Assembly (NCBI GenBank): GCA_029288115.1 | Contig: JARFPV010000609.1 | Span: forward strand, 1 to 6,035 | From: Akkermansiaceae bacterium | Lineage (GTDB): Bacteria > Verrucomicrobiota > Verrucomicrobiia > Verrucomicrobiales > Akkermansiaceae | Direction of reading: 5' to 3' | DNA: 6,035 nucleotides | In this document: piece by piece, positions 1-6,035 of the stretch | How the letters are laid out: every line of letters starts with the position of its first letter | Numbering within the stretch: the stretch's first letter is position 1 | Made by a program: the position numbers and the translations under genes | The notes under the pieces: generated by a model | What the model was told of the DNA's origin: nothing | The model's database searches: none | What the model saw: only the letters and a program-made list of their open reading frames with translations

Positions 1-629
1 GTGATGAGTTTCTCCGAGTGGCGGCGGTATTCAATCAGGTCGGCAATGCTGCACGCCTTGAGCCCGTGAGTTTGCTGGTAATCGCCAAGTGACCCTGCAC
101 GCGCCATGGTGCCGTCGTCATTGATGATTTCACAAATGACTCCAGCCTTGGGTAGACCCGCGAGGTTGGCTAAATCGACGGCTGCCTCGGTGTGACCTGC
201 CCGGCGCAGGACTCCGCCTGGAACCGCCTGCAATGGGAAGATGTGACCTGGCTGGACTAAGGATTTGGCGCCCTTGCTTGGGTCGGCTAGAAGTTCGATG
301 GCGAGGGATCTATCCGCGGCGGAAATGCCGGTGGAGATGTTTTCAGCGGCATCGACAGAGACAGTGAAGGCGGTTTTTTGGGACTCTGAATTGCGTGGAG
401 TCATCGGGGGTAAGCCCAATTCCTCGGCACGCTCTGCAGTGATAGGTGCGCAGATCAAGCCACGTCCGTGATTCGCCATGAATGCGACCATTTCCGGAGT
501 TACTTTGGACGCTGCGGCAACAAGATCAGCCTCATTTTCGCGACTTGGGTCATCAACGACGATGACCATTTTGCCGGCAGCGATATCGGCGATGACTTCG
601 TCAATGCTATGGAGTGTGAGAGCGGACAT
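1..629 (-). CDS. ribBA: 3,4-dihydroxy-2-butanone 4-phosphate synthase, probably the N-terminal part of bifunctional RibBA (cut by window edge)
   Basis: Converts ribulose 5-phosphate to 3,4-dihydroxy-2-butanone 4-phosphate plus formate, the four-carbon precursor for lumazine synthase in riboflavin synthesis; cytosolic and Mg-dependent. I translated it by hand from the ATG at 629: 209 complete codons are present with no stop before the window edge. Family signatures are RENEADL at residues 30-36 (acidic metal and substrate site), GHIFPL at 128-133, RRAGHTEAAVDL at 142-153 with the catalytic His, and ICEIINDDGTMAR at 165-177. Stand-alone RibB proteins usually end near this length. The reading frame here continues through IADLIEYRRHSEKLI, which resembles the junction to the GTP cyclohydrolase II domain in RibBA, so a fusion is likely but its second half is not visible. 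The gene starts 19 bp after mscS on the same strand. There is no room for an FMN riboswitch directly upstream and no Shine-Dalgarno is seen. DHBP synthase identity is near certain; the fusion is inferred. Confidence 0.93.
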   Translation of the reverse strand, partial: MSALTLHSIDEVIADIAAGKMVIVVDDPSRENEADLVAAASKVTPEMVAFMANHGRGLICAPITAERAEELGLPPMTPRNSESQKTAFTVSVDAAENISTGISAADRSLAIELLADPSKGAKSLVQPGHIFPLQAVPGGVLRRAGHTEAAVDLANLAGLPKAGVICEIINDDGTMARAGSLGDYQQTHGLKACSIADLIEYRRHSEKLI

Positions 630-648
630 GGTTGTGAGTGTGTGGTGA

Positions 649-1953
649 TCAGTGATCGGTGTCTGTGGATATACTACCTGACTTGATGTGGAGATCGCGT
701 TGAGGGAAGGGGATTTCGATGTTATTATCGCGGAATGCCTTCCAGACGGCGAGCAGAACTTCTGAGCGGATGTTGCTGACACCTTGTGGGGCGTCGTCGA
801 TCCAGAAACGAACCTGCAGGTTGATTGAGGAATCACCAAATTCCATCATCAGGCAGTTGGGTTCCGGGGTTTTTAAGACTCTGGGAATTGATTTAACGGC
901 TTCTTTGCAGATGCGGATCGCCTCGGGCACATCGGTCGAGTAGGAAACACCGACATCAGCCTTGATTCTGACAATTCTGTCGGTGAACGACCAGTTGATC
1001 ACCTTATTGGTCACGAAATCCTCGTTGGGAATGAGGATTTCTTTACGATCGCGAGTGATCACGGAGATGTAGCGCGTACGCAGAGTATTGATCCAGCCGA
1101 AGGTTCCTTCGATTTCGATCACGTCGCCAGGTTTGATCGATTTGTCGAGCAGGATGATCACACCGGAAACGAGGTTGGAAATCACCTTTTGAAGGCCGAA
1201 CCCTAGACCGAGACCTAGAGCACCGGAGAAAATTGCGAGGCCTCCGAGTGGAACGCCACCGATTTTCAGAGCACCGACAATGGCGATGATGTAGAGTGTG
1301 AATCGTGAAGTTTTTCCAATGAGCACCTTGATTGAAGGTGGGATGTCGTCACGGGACCGGACAAAAGCATCGAGGAACTTCGTGGTCAGTGAGACGAGCC
1401 ATAGAAGAACAAGGAGTGCAACGATAGCCGAAATGATTGCCCATAAATTGATGTCAATGCTGCCGAGGGGGAGGCTGATCCTCTGCAGAGCAGCACTGAG
1501 TGGATCGAGCCAGCCGAACAGGTGAAGCGCAAATATAAGCAGCATGCCGCCGCCGAGGAATTTGGGTGCGGAACTTCCCTTCGAGACTGCCGTCGCAATC
1601 TGATAAAGAACAAATGCCGTGACTAGCAGGGTGGTCGTGTAGATGTAGCTGCAAGGGAGATATGAGCCACCTTCTTCGACGAGTTTGGCGGACCAGTTGC
1701 TTCTCACGGCCCAGGTGATCCAGAGCAGGAAACAGAAAATCACCGGAATGCCGGAGATTTTTTTCCCAGGGTCAAAGAAGCGCTTGAATATCCTCTGTTG
1801 CTTTGAACCGGGGAGAAAGACTGTGCGTCTCAGTAAGATCGATAATGCAATGGCACTGACCAGGCAGATGCCGATAGATCCCCACTGCCAGTAATCTTGT
1901 CGATCATCGACAAGTTTAAGCAGGTTCGATTGAATGGATTTCCAGTCGATCAT
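649..1953 (-). CDS. MscS-family mechanosensitive ion channel
   Basis: A predicted inner-membrane channel of 434 aa that would open under membrane tension and release solutes during hypo-osmotic shock. Hydrophobic segments lie near residues 24-40, 70-84, 101-121, 132-148, 168-190 and 214-232, followed by the Gly/Ala-rich pore helix and its continuation at about 236-268 (GALGLGLGFGLQ, then NLVSGVIILLDKSIKPGDVIEI). That stretch is the family hallmark leading into the beta domain. The remainder (about 270-423) is the cytoplasmic beta and alpha/beta vestibule, ending in the typical EIPFPQRDLHI near 412-422. E. coli MscS has three membrane helices and 286 aa; the extra N-terminal helices place this among the larger MscS-like proteins, and the exact subfamily is not assigned. 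Stop TGA is at 651-649, 19 bp before ribBA. Upstream of the ATG the transcript reads CCTCCCACCTT, with no Shine-Dalgarno. Ion selectivity and gating cannot be read from sequence. Confidence 0.93.
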   Translation of the reverse strand: MIDWKSIQSNLLKLVDDRQDYWQWGSIGICLVSAIALSILLRRTVFLPGSKQQRIFKRFFDPGKKISGIPVIFCFLLWITWAVRSNWSAKLVEEGGSYLPCSYIYTTTLLVTAFVLYQIATAVSKGSSAPKFLGGGMLLIFALHLFGWLDPLSAALQRISLPLGSIDINLWAIISAIVALLVLLWLVSLTTKFLDAFVRSRDDIPPSIKVLIGKTSRFTLYIIAIVGALKIGGVPLGGLAIFSGALGLGLGFGLQKVISNLVSGVIILLDKSIKPGDVIEIEGTFGWINTLRTRYISVITRDRKEILIPNEDFVTNKVINWSFTDRIVRIKADVGVSYSTDVPEAIRICKEAVKSIPRVLKTPEPNCLMMEFGDSSINLQVRFWIDDAPQGVSNIRSEVLLAVWKAFRDNNIEIPFPQRDLHIKSGSISTDTDH

Positions 1954-2051
1954 AAGGTGGGAGGCGAAGTGCCCAAGACAGATAGCATTCTACCACGTTG
2001 ACGGCAAGCTCAGCCCTCGTAGTCTCAATGTATTTTTCAGGCATGCATCAC
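1954..2051 (-). promoter_or_regulatory. coaD-mscS intergenic gap, possible weak promoter for mscS-ribBA
   Basis: These 98 bp are the largest gap inside the minus-strand series. I see no hairpin followed by a T run, so no intrinsic terminator for coaD is supported. On the minus strand there is a TAGAAT (1992-1987), five of six matches to a -10 box, but without a good -35 at the usual spacing. An alternative pair, TTGCCG (2007-2002) and TATCTG (1984-1979), has 17 bp spacing but weak matches. The gap length makes a separate start of transcription for mscS plausible; the motifs alone do not prove it. Confidence 0.22.
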
Positions 2052-2543
2052 CTAGCTGTGATCCATTTCTTGCAATGCCTCAAACACAGGAGCCGGTACA
2101 TAGCGGCGCACGGATTTTTCCCAGCCTTTCGGTCCGATCAAGCTCTTGACCATGCTGGAGGATAGTTCGGCAATATCACGTGGCGGCATAAGGAAAGTGG
2201 TGGTAATGCTCGGTGCCATGTCGGAATTGATATGCCGCATGACCCGTTCGTACTCGTAGTCATGGGGTGAACGGATACCGCGCAGAATGTAATCTGCCTT
2301 TACGTCCTTGGCGTAGTTGACCAGATAGCGGTTGTTGAACTCGGCGATGGTTAATCGTTCACACGATGGAATGGAGTCGCGCAGCAGTTGGAGTCGGTCA
2401 TCGACGGAGAATGAGTAAGATTTTGCCGGATTGCTACCGATCGCTACGTAGAGCCGATCAAAGAGTTCGAGGCCTCGCTGAATCATCCAGAGGTGGCCAT
2501 TGGTAGGGGGGTCGAATGACCCGGCGTAGACTGCGGTGCGCAT
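2052..2543 (-). CDS. coaD: Phosphopantetheine adenylyltransferase (CoaD)
   Basis: Transfers AMP from ATP to 4'-phosphopantetheine, giving dephospho-CoA, the penultimate step of coenzyme A synthesis; a cytosolic enzyme, hexameric in characterised members. From the chosen start the protein is 163 aa, the normal size. Visible motifs are GSFDPPTNGH at 8-17 (nucleotidyltransferase T/HxGH signature), Lys41 in SNPAKSYSF (phosphopantetheine contact by homology), LRGIR at 87-91, DYEYE at 95-99, and LSSSMVK at 127-133, matching the family ISSSxVR/K ATP-binding loop. All key positions appear intact. An in-frame ATG at 2573 would add MSPPKNPNKT and overlap the upstream TPR gene by 23 bp. I prefer the ATG at 2543 because the family normally begins two or three residues before this beta strand, and it leaves a 7 bp gap after the TPR stop. 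Neither start has a Shine-Dalgarno. Very likely cotranscribed with the TPR gene. Confidence 0.95.
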   Translation of the reverse strand: MRTAVYAGSFDPPTNGHLWMIQRGLELFDRLYVAIGSNPAKSYSFSVDDRLQLLRDSIPSCERLTIAEFNNRYLVNYAKDVKADYILRGIRSPHDYEYERVMRHINSDMAPSITTTFLMPPRDIAELSSSMVKSLIGPKGWEKSVRRYVPAPVFEALQEMDHS

Positions 2544-2550
2544 AGTTTTG

Positions 2551-5220
2551 TTAGGGTTTTTGGGCGGGCTCATTATCGGACCAGATCATATGCTTTCTAG
2601 CGAGGTCCTTGGCTCTTTTGTCGGCTTCCTCCTTTCGGGGGCCGTTGAATGATGCGATGCGCTTGGCAACTTTGACAGAGGCTTCCCATCTTCCGGTGTC
2701 TTCAAGCATGGCAAGTGCCTTGAATCCGCACCGGTAAAACCAGAACCATTCCTCACGCTTTGCTTGCGGGTCGTCGGGGGCCTGGCCTGCGATGATGACG
2801 CTGTAATAGGATTTGAATGCCTCAGAGGTTTTTTTCATGCCTTCATAGGCTTGACCACGAAGATAGTGAATTCGGTGGATCCAAGCGGGGCTGAGGTTCT
2901 CGATTTTTAGCAGCTCGTTGTATATGGTCACCGCCTGGATGATTTTTTCTGAATTGCCGAGGCTTTGCCGCTGGAGGCAGTCGGCCATCAGCACTCCTGA
3001 ACCAAGTTGTTCTTCAGGGCTGATATTTTTGTTAGTCATTAGGGGCTTAAGAGCGCTTTCGGCCTCGGTGTATCGTTCTAAGTCGATAAGCACGCGACTC
3101 TGCTGGATACGTGCCTCGGCAGCCAGAGCATGTTTGCTTTCGATGATGTTCTGGAACATGGTGATACATTCTTCGCGTGATTGCGCTGTGCCGCCAAGTC
3201 TTGCTGACATGGCTTCGTAAAACTTGGCATATGGCGTGAGAGCATTCTCGGGGTATTTTTCGCCAAAATTCTGAAAAATCCGGCGAGCTTTGTTGAAGTC
3301 TTCGTTGTGGTAATAGGCTTCGCCACATTTGAACTGGATGTTGGCGGACAGCGGTGAATTTTCAAATTTGGCGAGGAAGTTTTCAGCAATCTGAGCGGCT
3401 GTTTGCCACTCCTGGAGTAGCGATTCTGCACGAATGCGTATGCGCGTGATCTGTGCCTGTTGAGTTGCTTCCTGCATCCGTGGTGAAATGATCTCGAGCT
3501 GTGCCTTTGCCAATGTGATATCGGGTGGTGCAATATTGACGCAAGCTGCGGCGAGTGCTAACCGTGCCTCGTTTTCCCTTGGGTGGCCGGGGTTTGCCAT
3601 GATGAATGCGTCCATGTCATTGCGCCCCTGGATGTCAGATGCTGCACATCTCCAAAGCGCCCGCTCAAGCGCGAGTGAGGCTTTGACTTTGCTGTCTTCT
3701 GCTGAATCAACGATTTGTTCGAATGCCAGGAGATTACTCGCTTTGAGTGCCATGATGCCCGCGTTGATACTGGCAGTTCGGGCAATGAGATCGGAACTCG
3801 AAAGCAGGGCGCCCTGAAATGCTCGCATGGCCCCTTCATAATCGTCTTTGCTCGCTAAAATTTCTCCTCGTAGGATACTCGACTGGTTTTTTAGCTGTGG
3901 AGAAAATGTGATTTTTTCCATCACGGCCAGAGAGAAAGTAGCTAGGTCCAGTTGTTTCTGCTGAAGGTGAAGATAAGCGGTTTCCAAGAGCGAGGCAGAA
4001 AAAAGTTTCAGGTAAAGCTCGCTGGGTGACTGATTACTCTGGGAGTAGATATTTCTCAATCGAGCCAGGATCGCGGCGGCTTGGATCTGGTTTTTCTCTA
4101 ACTGAGTGCGTGTCAAAAGCTTGGCGCGGTAAAACAATGCGAGTGCGGCGAGGTCGTGGTTTTCCAATGTTGATATTTCGATGGTTTGGATACCTGTGGC
4201 TCCATCACCCGCACCTAAGATCACGGATTCGGCGGTGAGGGCTTTTTCGCCTGCCCATGATCGCAGTTTTTCCATACTCGGATGTTCCTCGGTAATATTT
4301 TCTGGCAGGTATGCCACGAGGCGCTCAAATGCAGCCTGTAATGCATAGGAATCCGGATGATCGTCAATGAATTGCTGCAATGTCGTAATGGCTCCTTCAA
4401 CGTCTTTATTAGCCGCCTGTGCATCCGCAAGTCCTAGAAAACAGGCATGGAAAATCCTCGTGCTGTGGTGCTCATCAGGTGCCGTGACGAGCGATTGGAA
4501 ACGGTTCACGGCTTCTGCTGTCTTATCGTCATTGAGTGCAAGTCGAGCATTTAGGTATTCCTTGAGTTTGGCCGCGGCGGGGGTTTCCGTATCAGCAATT
4601 TCGAGGGACTTGAGAGCGAGTTCGTTCTTGCCCGCATCGATCTGGAGTTCAGCGGCGAGCAGTGCGGCGGTATTACGGCCCGGTGATTTTTTGGTTTTTG
4701 AAACTTCGTTAAGGATAATCAGTGCCTGATCATTCTGATTGAGAGCAATGAGGATCCGTGCCCGAGCGAGCTGGGCTTCAATTGATAAGCTGTGGGTTTT
4801 TGGGACCGCGCCGAGAGCTTTTTCGGCTTCTATATATTGTCCAAGGCTCGCCAAGGCCTCGGCTTTCCAGAGTGTGATGGAAGAAAATGAGGAAAGTTCT
4901 TTTTGACTGAGTATTTCCATCGCCTCAGTTGACAGTTTTTCGTCGCCACCAGATTCAACGCTAGAGCGAATTAGAGCTTCGGCAAGCATGAGATTGGTTG
5001 CAGCTTTTGCAGCGTCACTCAGCTTGGGTGTGGTCAGAATTGCGCGAAAATTGTCCGCAGCCACCCCCGGTAGGTGATCTGACATGGCTTTTGCCGCTTC
5101 CCTATAGTTGGGTAGCTTGTTCAGCTCTGAATGCACCTTGCTGCTCAGACGAGGGCTCTCGGGCGCCCCCTCAAGCGGAAGCGTCACCAATAGCGATAGG
5201 AATAACAACAAGCGGAACAC
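2551..5220 (-). CDS. Large exported TPR-repeat protein, function unknown
   Basis: With the GTG at 5220 this is an 889 aa protein beginning with a hydrophobic stretch (FRLLLFLSLLVTLPLEGA) that looks like a Sec signal peptide; there is no lipobox Cys, so a periplasmic or envelope location is inferred. The rest is almost entirely Ala/Leu-rich helical pairs of TPR type. Clear examples lie near residues 263-288 (LGLADAQAANKDVEGAITTL), 625-658 (AYYHNEDFNKARRIFQNFGEKYPE) and 786-810 (YLRGQAYEGMKKTSEAFKSYY). The C-terminus is distinct: a Trp-rich EEWFWFY at 823-829, GPRKEEA at 860-866 and a final HMIW. TPR arrays of this kind bind other proteins, as in BamD or YbgF; no enzymatic motif is seen. The reading frame stays open to an ATG at 5436, but that start would run 122 bp into divergent thiL. 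A TTG at 5247 (898 aa) is another option. It sits 7 bp ahead of coaD. Gene call sure; function unknown. Confidence 0.85.
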   Translation of the reverse strand: MFRLLLFLSLLVTLPLEGAPESPRLSSKVHSELNKLPNYREAAKAMSDHLPGVAADNFRAILTTPKLSDAAKAATNLMLAEALIRSSVESGGDEKLSTEAMEILSQKELSSFSSITLWKAEALASLGQYIEAEKALGAVPKTHSLSIEAQLARARILIALNQNDQALIILNEVSKTKKSPGRNTAALLAAELQIDAGKNELALKSLEIADTETPAAAKLKEYLNARLALNDDKTAEAVNRFQSLVTAPDEHHSTRIFHACFLGLADAQAANKDVEGAITTLQQFIDDHPDSYALQAAFERLVAYLPENITEEHPSMEKLRSWAGEKALTAESVILGAGDGATGIQTIEISTLENHDLAALALFYRAKLLTRTQLEKNQIQAAAILARLRNIYSQSNQSPSELYLKLFSASLLETAYLHLQQKQLDLATFSLAVMEKITFSPQLKNQSSILRGEILASKDDYEGAMRAFQGALLSSSDLIARTASINAGIMALKASNLLAFEQIVDSAEDSKVKASLALERALWRCAASDIQGRNDMDAFIMANPGHPRENEARLALAAACVNIAPPDITLAKAQLEIISPRMQEATQQAQITRIRIRAESLLQEWQTAAQIAENFLAKFENSPLSANIQFKCGEAYYHNEDFNKARRIFQNFGEKYPENALTPYAKFYEAMSARLGGTAQSREECITMFQNIIESKHALAAEARIQQSRVLIDLERYTEAESALKPLMTNKNISPEEQLGSGVLMADCLQRQSLGNSEKIIQAVTIYNELLKIENLSPAWIHRIHYLRGQAYEGMKKTSEAFKSYYSVIIAGQAPDDPQAKREEWFWFYRCGFKALAMLEDTGRWEASVKVAKRIASFNGPRKEEADKRAKDLARKHMIWSDNEPAQKP

Positions 5221-5314
5221 ACAGGTATTATGCGATAAATGCCACAAGATAACAGCAATTGTTCGGTAAAAATTAGGTTGGGTTTTCGTAAGATATGGCG
5301 TGCAATCCCTGCGG
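5221..5314. promoter_or_regulatory. Divergent intergenic region between the TPR gene and thiL
   Basis: These 94 bp separate two divergently transcribed genes and are locally A+T-richer than the flanks (for example the run GGTAAAAATTAGG), so they should carry a promoter for each. On the minus strand CATAAT (5232-5227) matches five of six -10 positions and lies six bases before the proposed GTG start at 5220; its -35 at 17 bp spacing (CTGTTA) is poor. For thiL the only -10-like word is TAAGAT (5289-5294), without a recognisable -35. I see no THI-box (TPP riboswitch), which would need about 100 nt of structured leader, and no clear operator palindrome. Confidence 0.4.
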
Positions 5315-6035
5315 ATGAAAACACTCGGGGACATGGGAGAGGATGCAGTAGTGGCCAGAGTGGTCAAAGCACTGCAATTTGACGACTCTGTGGTCGTGGG
5401 CCCAGGTGATGATTGCGCAGTTGTGGATATTGGCAAAGCAGACGTCTATCAGCTGTTGAAGACCGATTGTTTGGTCGAGGGGATTCACTACAATAAGGCG
5501 GCTGATCCTTGTCGGGTCGGGTGGAAAGCCATGGCTCGAGTCATCAGTGATTTCGCTGCGATGGGTGGGATGGCTGATCACTTGTTGGTCACCATCGCGA
5601 TGCCTTCGGACACTTGCATTGACTACGTGGAAAACCTGTATGCTGGAATGCAGCGCTGCGCCTCACAGTTCGATGCTGACATTTGTGGAGGAGAAACGAG
5701 TTCTGTACCCGCCGGTTCAGCAGCTGTTATTTCAATTGCCGGGACAGGAAGTGTGGAAAAAGAAAGGTGTGTGCTGCGTTCGGGAGGTATGCCAGGCGAT
5801 GCCATTCTCGTGACGGGTGCCCTCGGGGGATCAATCAACGGGAAACATCTCGATTTTATCCCGAGAGCAAAAGAGGCACGCTGGTTGACAGAAAACTTTG
5901 ACGTGCATGCGATGATGGATTTGTCCGATGGTGTGGCTCGTGATTTGCCTCGATTAGCCGATGCAAGTCGGTGTGGCTATCAAATTGACCCTGAGAGCAT
6001 TCCTGTGACACCGGGTTGTGATCTCAGCCAAGCTC
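5315..6035 (+). CDS. thiL: Thiamine-monophosphate kinase ThiL (3' end beyond window)
   Basis: Phosphorylates thiamine monophosphate with ATP to thiamine diphosphate, the active cofactor; a cytosolic member of the PurM/AIR-synthase fold superfamily. 240 codons are present; full-length members are about 325 aa, so the last quarter is missing. Motifs in order: GPGDDCAV at 29-36 (Mg-ATP site), KTDCLVEGIHY at 49-59, GWKAMARVISDFAAMGG at 69-85, CGGETS at 124-129, RSGGMPGDAILVTGALGGS at 155-173, and MDLSDGVARDLPRLA at 201-215. Two departures from E. coli ThiL are visible: GGETS replaces GGDTT/S, and the link from GALGGS to MDLSDG is shorter. From memory both are usual in PVC-group ThiL proteins. The ATG at 5315 is chosen because the protein then starts MKTLGDMGED in the family manner; an in-frame GTG at 5300 would add five residues. 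No Shine-Dalgarno. Its long partial frame has no stop in the window. A selenide-kinase or HypE relative is less likely given the motifs. Confidence 0.92.
   Translation, partial: MKTLGDMGEDAVVARVVKALQFDDSVVVGPGDDCAVVDIGKADVYQLLKTDCLVEGIHYNKAADPCRVGWKAMARVISDFAAMGGMADHLLVTIAMPSDTCIDYVENLYAGMQRCASQFDADICGGETSSVPAGSAAVISIAGTGSVEKERCVLRSGGMPGDAILVTGALGGSINGKHLDFIPRAKEARWLTENFDVHAMMDLSDGVARDLPRLADASRCGYQIDPESIPVTPGCDLSQA

Noticed and set aside
641..660. GGTGATCAGTGATCGGT repeat at the mscS stop, as an operator or hairpin
   Set aside because: The symmetry is only GATC, three bases, GATC, with no extension of the stem and no T run; it mostly encodes the last residues of MscS.
265..686. Plus-strand open frames of 68 and 72 codons at the left end
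   Set aside because: They are antisense to ribBA and the mscS 3' end, have no homology I can recognise and no supporting start signals.
2036..2056. GCATGCATC near the end of coaD, as part of a terminator
   Set aside because: A six-base self-complementary word without a usable loop or a following T tract is not a terminator.
2918..4729. Several plus- and minus-strand open frames of 70 to 151 codons inside the TPR gene
   Set aside because: They are alternative-frame readings of a repetitive helical coding sequence; their Arg, Ser and His-rich compositions are typical of shadows.
5221..5314. TPP riboswitch ahead of thiL
   Set aside because: The gap is too short once a promoter is allowed for, and the conserved CUGAGA and thi-box core words are not present.
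5221..5436. N-terminal 72-residue extension of the TPR protein from the ATG at 5436
   Set aside because: It is antisense to the conserved start of thiL and has Ser/Thr/Pro-rich composition unlike the rest; a signal peptide appears only after residue 72.
5547..5901. Plus-strand open frames of 72 and 88 codons within thiL
   Set aside because: They are out-of-frame shadows; the continuous thiL frame covers the same bases with clear family motifs.

Overview
The window holds ordinary bacterial housekeeping genes: four on the minus strand and one divergent gene on the plus strand, with coding density above 95 percent. G+C is near half. The best guess for the organism is a member of the Verrucomicrobiota (PVC group). 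This rests on the style of the ThiL protein (short linker, GGETS instead of GGDT), on a large exported TPR protein with a Trp-rich end next to coaD, and on the absence of Shine-Dalgarno sequences. It is an inference from remembered family features, not a database result.

Reading in the direction of minus-strand transcription, the order is as follows. A large exported TPR-repeat protein of unknown function (5220 to 2551) is followed after 7 bp by coaD (2543 to 2052), the phosphopantetheine adenylyltransferase of coenzyme A synthesis. After a 98 bp gap comes an MscS-type mechanosensitive channel (1953 to 649). After a 19 bp gap comes ribB or, more likely, the N-terminal part of a bifunctional ribBA (629 to the window edge), which makes the riboflavin precursor dihydroxybutanone phosphate. 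The spacing suggests two tight pairs (TPR-coaD and mscS-ribBA) that may or may not form one operon. On the plus strand, thiL (5315 to the window edge), for the last step of thiamine diphosphate synthesis, diverges from the TPR gene across a 94 bp intergenic region that probably carries both promoters.

Three of the five genes make cofactors (CoA, flavin, thiamine) and two belong to the cell envelope. The link looks like shared housekeeping rather than a single pathway. I found no RNA gene, CRISPR array, insertion sequence, phage feature or toxin-antitoxin pair, and I do not see a convincing undescribed system. The points most worth checking are the uncharacterised TPR protein with its uncertain non-ATG start, and the lack of ribosome-binding sites before every gene.
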